From NCBI GenBank assembly GCA_000720535.1, contig JOAZ01000001.1:62001-126000 (forward strand): 64,000 nt of DNA, read 5' to 3'. Origin of the DNA: Streptomyces halstedii (lineage in GTDB: Bacteria; Actinomycetota; Actinomycetes; Streptomycetales; Streptomycetaceae). The notes under the pieces were generated by a model, which was given only the letters and a program-made list of their open reading frames with translations, made no database searches and was not told the DNA's origin. The translations under genes were made by a program, and so were the position numbers. This document shows positions 62,187 through 64,000 of this stretch, piece after piece (position 1 is the stretch's first letter; each line of letters starts with the position of its first letter).

Positions 62187-62840
62187 GTGCGCGTACTCGT
62201 CGTCGAGGACGAGCAGCTGCTCGCCGATGCGGTGGCCACCGGACTGCGCCGGGAGGCCATGGCCGTCGACGTCGTCTACGACGGAGCCGCGGCCCTGGAG
62301 CGGGTGGGCGTCAACGACTACGACGTCGTCGTCCTGGACCGGGACCTCCCGCTGGTGCACGGCGACGACGTCTGCCGGCGGATCGTGGAGCTGGGCATGC
62401 CCACCCGGGTGCTCATGCTCACCGCGTCCGGGGACGTCAGCGACCGGGTGGAGGGCCTGGAGCTCGGTGCGGACGACTACCTTCCCAAGCCGTTCGCCTT
62501 CAGCGAGCTCACCGCGCGCGTCCGCGCCCTGGGCCGCCGGACCACCGTCGCGCTGCCGCCGGTGCTGGAGCGTGCCGGGATCAGGCTCGACCCCAACCGC
62601 CGCGAGGTCTTCCGGGGCGAGCAGGAGATCCAGCTCGCCCCGAAGGAGTTCGCGGTGCTGGAGGTCCTCATGCGCAGCGAGGGCGCGGTCGTCTCCGCCG
62701 AGCAGCTGCTGGAGAAGGCCTGGGACGAGAACACCGACCCCTTCACCAACGTGGTCCGGGTGACCGTGATGACCCTGCGCCGCAAGCTCGGCGAACCGCC
62801 CGTCATCGTCACCGTCCCCGGCTCCGGATACCGGATCTGA
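62187..62840 (+). CDS. cutR: Two-component response regulator CutR (OmpR family)
   Basis: A 217-aa response regulator. The receiver domain has D51 (VVVLDRDLP) as phosphorylation site and K101 (LPKPF). The C-terminal winged helix (residues ~125-215) ends in VTVPGSGYRI, as in OmpR proteins. I call it CutR on its position before a CutS-like kinase in the hemH neighbourhood, as in S. coelicolor; it is not CseB, which sits with cseA and cseC. The GTG at 62187 has GGAAGGA upstream. The kinase gene starts 5 bp downstream. Confidence 0.9.
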   Translation: MRVLVVEDEQLLADAVATGLRREAMAVDVVYDGAAALERVGVNDYDVVVLDRDLPLVHGDDVCRRIVELGMPTRVLMLTASGDVSDRVEGLELGADDYLPKPFAFSELTARVRALGRRTTVALPPVLERAGIRLDPNRREVFRGEQEIQLAPKEFAVLEVLMRSEGAVVSAEQLLEKAWDENTDPFTNVVRVTVMTLRRKLGEPPVIVTVPGSGYRI

Positions 62841-62845
62841 GCGCG

Positions 62846-64000
62846 GTGCCCGTCTCTCCGGCGCCCCTGAAGGCGCCCCCGAAACCGACCTGGGAGCCGA
62901 AGCCGCAGGACTCCCCGTACCCCTGGCTGCGTCCGACCATCCGGATACGCCTCACGCTGCTGTACGGCGGCATGTTCCTGATCGCCGGCATCCTGCTGCT
63001 CTCGATCATCTACATGCTGGCGGCCCAGGCTGTGAACGCGGGCAGCGACCTGCCGTTCGAGGTGGTGAACGGGCAGGTCACCAGCCAGGTGTGCGACCTG
63101 CCGACGAAGGCCAGCCCGGACACCTTCAACGCCGCCCTGAACGCCTGCGCCAACCAGCAGCGGGACCACGCGCTCGACTCGCTGCTGAACCGTTCGCTGC
63201 TGGCCCTGGTGGGCCTCAGCGTCATCGCCTTCGCGTTCGGCTACGCCATGGCGGGCCGCGTCCTGTCGCCGCTCGGCCGGATCACCCGCACCGCCCGCCG
63301 GGTGGTCGGCACGGACCTGAGCCGCCGTATCGAGCTGGACGGCCCGGACGACGAGCTCAAGGAGCTCGCGGACACCTTCGACGAGATGCTGGACCGCCTG
63401 GAGCGCGCCTTCACGGCCCAGCAGAGGTTCGTGGGCAACGCCTCGCACGAGCTGCGCACCCCCCTGGCGATCAACCGCACGCTGCTGGAGGTCCACCTCT
63501 CCGACCCGGAGGCACCGCCGGAGCTGCACCAGCTGGGCCGGACCCTGCTGGCCACCAACGAGCGCAGCGAGCAGCTGGTCGAAGGGCTGCTGCTGCTCGC
63601 CCGCAGCGAGAACCAGATCGTGGAGCGCAAACCGGTGGACCTCGCCGAGGTCGCCGACCGCGCCATCGACCAGGCCCGCTCGGAGGCGGCGGCGAAGGGC
63701 GTGGAGATCCGCGGCGAGCGGACCCCCGCGGTCGTCCAGGGCAACGGCGTCCTGCTGGAGCGGATCGCGCTGAACCTCGTCCAGAACGCCGTGCGCTACA
63801 ACGTGCCCGAAGGGGGCTGGGTGGAGGTCGCCACCGAGCTGCGGCCCGGACAGGCGCTCCTGACCGTCTCCAACACGGGGCCCGTGGTGCCCGCCTACGA
63901 GGTCGACAACCTCTTCGAGCCGTTCCGGCGGCTGCGTACGGAGCGCACGGGCAGCGACAAGGGCGTCGGGCTCGGTCTGTCGATCGCGCGGTCCGTCGCG
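62846..64000 (+). CDS. cutS: Sensor histidine kinase CutS, cut by the window end
   Basis: The first 385 codons are in the window. A proline-rich cytoplasmic start, TM1 (about 36-60), an extracellular loop (~61-113) with two cysteines C83 and C101, TM2 (~116-138), a HAMP domain, the phospho-accepting H201 (ASHELRTP) and an ATPase domain (NLVQNAVRYN; GVGLGLSI) follow. Two extracellular cysteines fit reports that CutS senses the redox state outside the membrane. The GTG at 62846 starts 5 bp after cutR, so they form one operon. Most family members end about 30 residues further on. Confidence 0.9.
   Translation, partial: MPVSPAPLKAPPKPTWEPKPQDSPYPWLRPTIRIRLTLLYGGMFLIAGILLLSIIYMLAAQAVNAGSDLPFEVVNGQVTSQVCDLPTKASPDTFNAALNACANQQRDHALDSLLNRSLLALVGLSVIAFAFGYAMAGRVLSPLGRITRTARRVVGTDLSRRIELDGPDDELKELADTFDEMLDRLERAFTAQQRFVGNASHELRTPLAINRTLLEVHLSDPEAPPELHQLGRTLLATNERSEQLVEGLLLLARSENQIVERKPVDLAEVADRAIDQARSEAAAKGVEIRGERTPAVVQGNGVLLERIALNLVQNAVRYNVPEGGWVEVATELRPGQALLTVSNTGPVVPAYEVDNLFEPFRRLRTERTGSDKGVGLGLSIARSVA

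Noticed and set aside
62187-62840. CseB as identity of the response regulator.
   Set aside because: cseB is linked to sigE and cseA/cseC; here the neighbours and kinase fit CutRS.

Overview
This window is high-GC actinobacterial chromosome, almost certainly Streptomyces. Third-codon-position GC is extreme, GTG starts are common, and the genes whiH, hrdB, sepH, cutRS, nrdR-nrdJ and a parE/parC pair are all present. From memory, the gene order (siderophore synthetase tail, DinG-like helicase, lexA, nrdR, nrdJ ... rnhB ... whiH, hrdB, parE ... two citrate-synthase-like genes, parC, an M16 peptidase pair, a GntR regulator, ptsH ... sepH ... hemH, cutR, cutS) matches the conserved core arm of the S. 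coelicolor chromosome. No insertion sequence, prophage, CRISPR array, tRNA or rRNA gene was seen.

Layout. 1-279: C-terminal end of an NIS (IucA/IucC) siderophore synthetase. 384-7643: DNA damage and dNTP supply, with a DinG-like helicase, lexA (minus strand, with an SOS box) and the nrdR-nrdJ operon behind two NrdR boxes 31 bp apart. 7951-16019: accessory enzymes and unknowns (TerD, DUF4937, histidine phosphatase, ADP-ribosylglycohydrolase, DUF4173 membrane protein, RNase HII, an orphan helicase-tail-like protein, an unrecognised 213-aa protein). 16247-21147: RecQ helicase with a phosphoribosyltransferase-like C-terminus, divergent from a DUF4192 gene across a perfect inverted pair of DnaA boxes; then a G-rich minisatellite and an NrtR-like Nudix protein. 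21336-26018: ABC transporter fusion, whiH (with a sigma-WhiG -10) and hrdB (with an ECF-type promoter), then a very long terminator hairpin. 26185-33611: trypsin-like protease, DUF7455 protein, parE, DUF485 plus acetate-type symporter operon, LacI regulator. 33680-37577: HTH-citrate synthase divergent from a second citrate synthase, then a CobW-type GTPase. 37607-43097: parC and a catalytic/non-catalytic M16 peptidase pair. 43098-49015: c-di-AMP riboswitch with an M23 peptidase, a GntR regulator, ptsH with DasR-type sites, and a GNAT/acyl-CoA-synthetase fusion. 49077-53852: DUF5998 protein, phosphodiesterase, thymidine kinase, lipoprotein, VOC protein, rhodanese. 54015-64000: sepH, a divergent repeat-containing membrane protein, a lactone-oxidase/MFS pair, hemH, inositol monophosphatase, a 57-aa protein, cutR and the start of cutS (cut by the window end).

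How it works together. Much of the window is housekeeping with strong regulatory anchors: LexA and NrdR control of repair and dNTPs; whiH and hrdB in development and general transcription; topoisomerase IV subunits ParE and ParC about 8 kb apart; DasR control of the PTS phosphocarrier; c-di-AMP control of a wall hydrolase; CutRS envelope redox sensing. I did not find one clearly new multi-gene system. The most intriguing items are the DnaA-box inverted repeat between recQ and the DUF4192 gene, the RecQ-phosphoribosyltransferase fusion, the HTH-citrate synthase with a palindromic operator in the divergent gap, the orphan helicase-tail protein next to rnhB, and the repeat-containing membrane protein divergent from sepH. 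Many intergenic gaps carry short tandem repeats (12, 13, 15, 17, 18, 20, 21/13 and 31-32 bp units).
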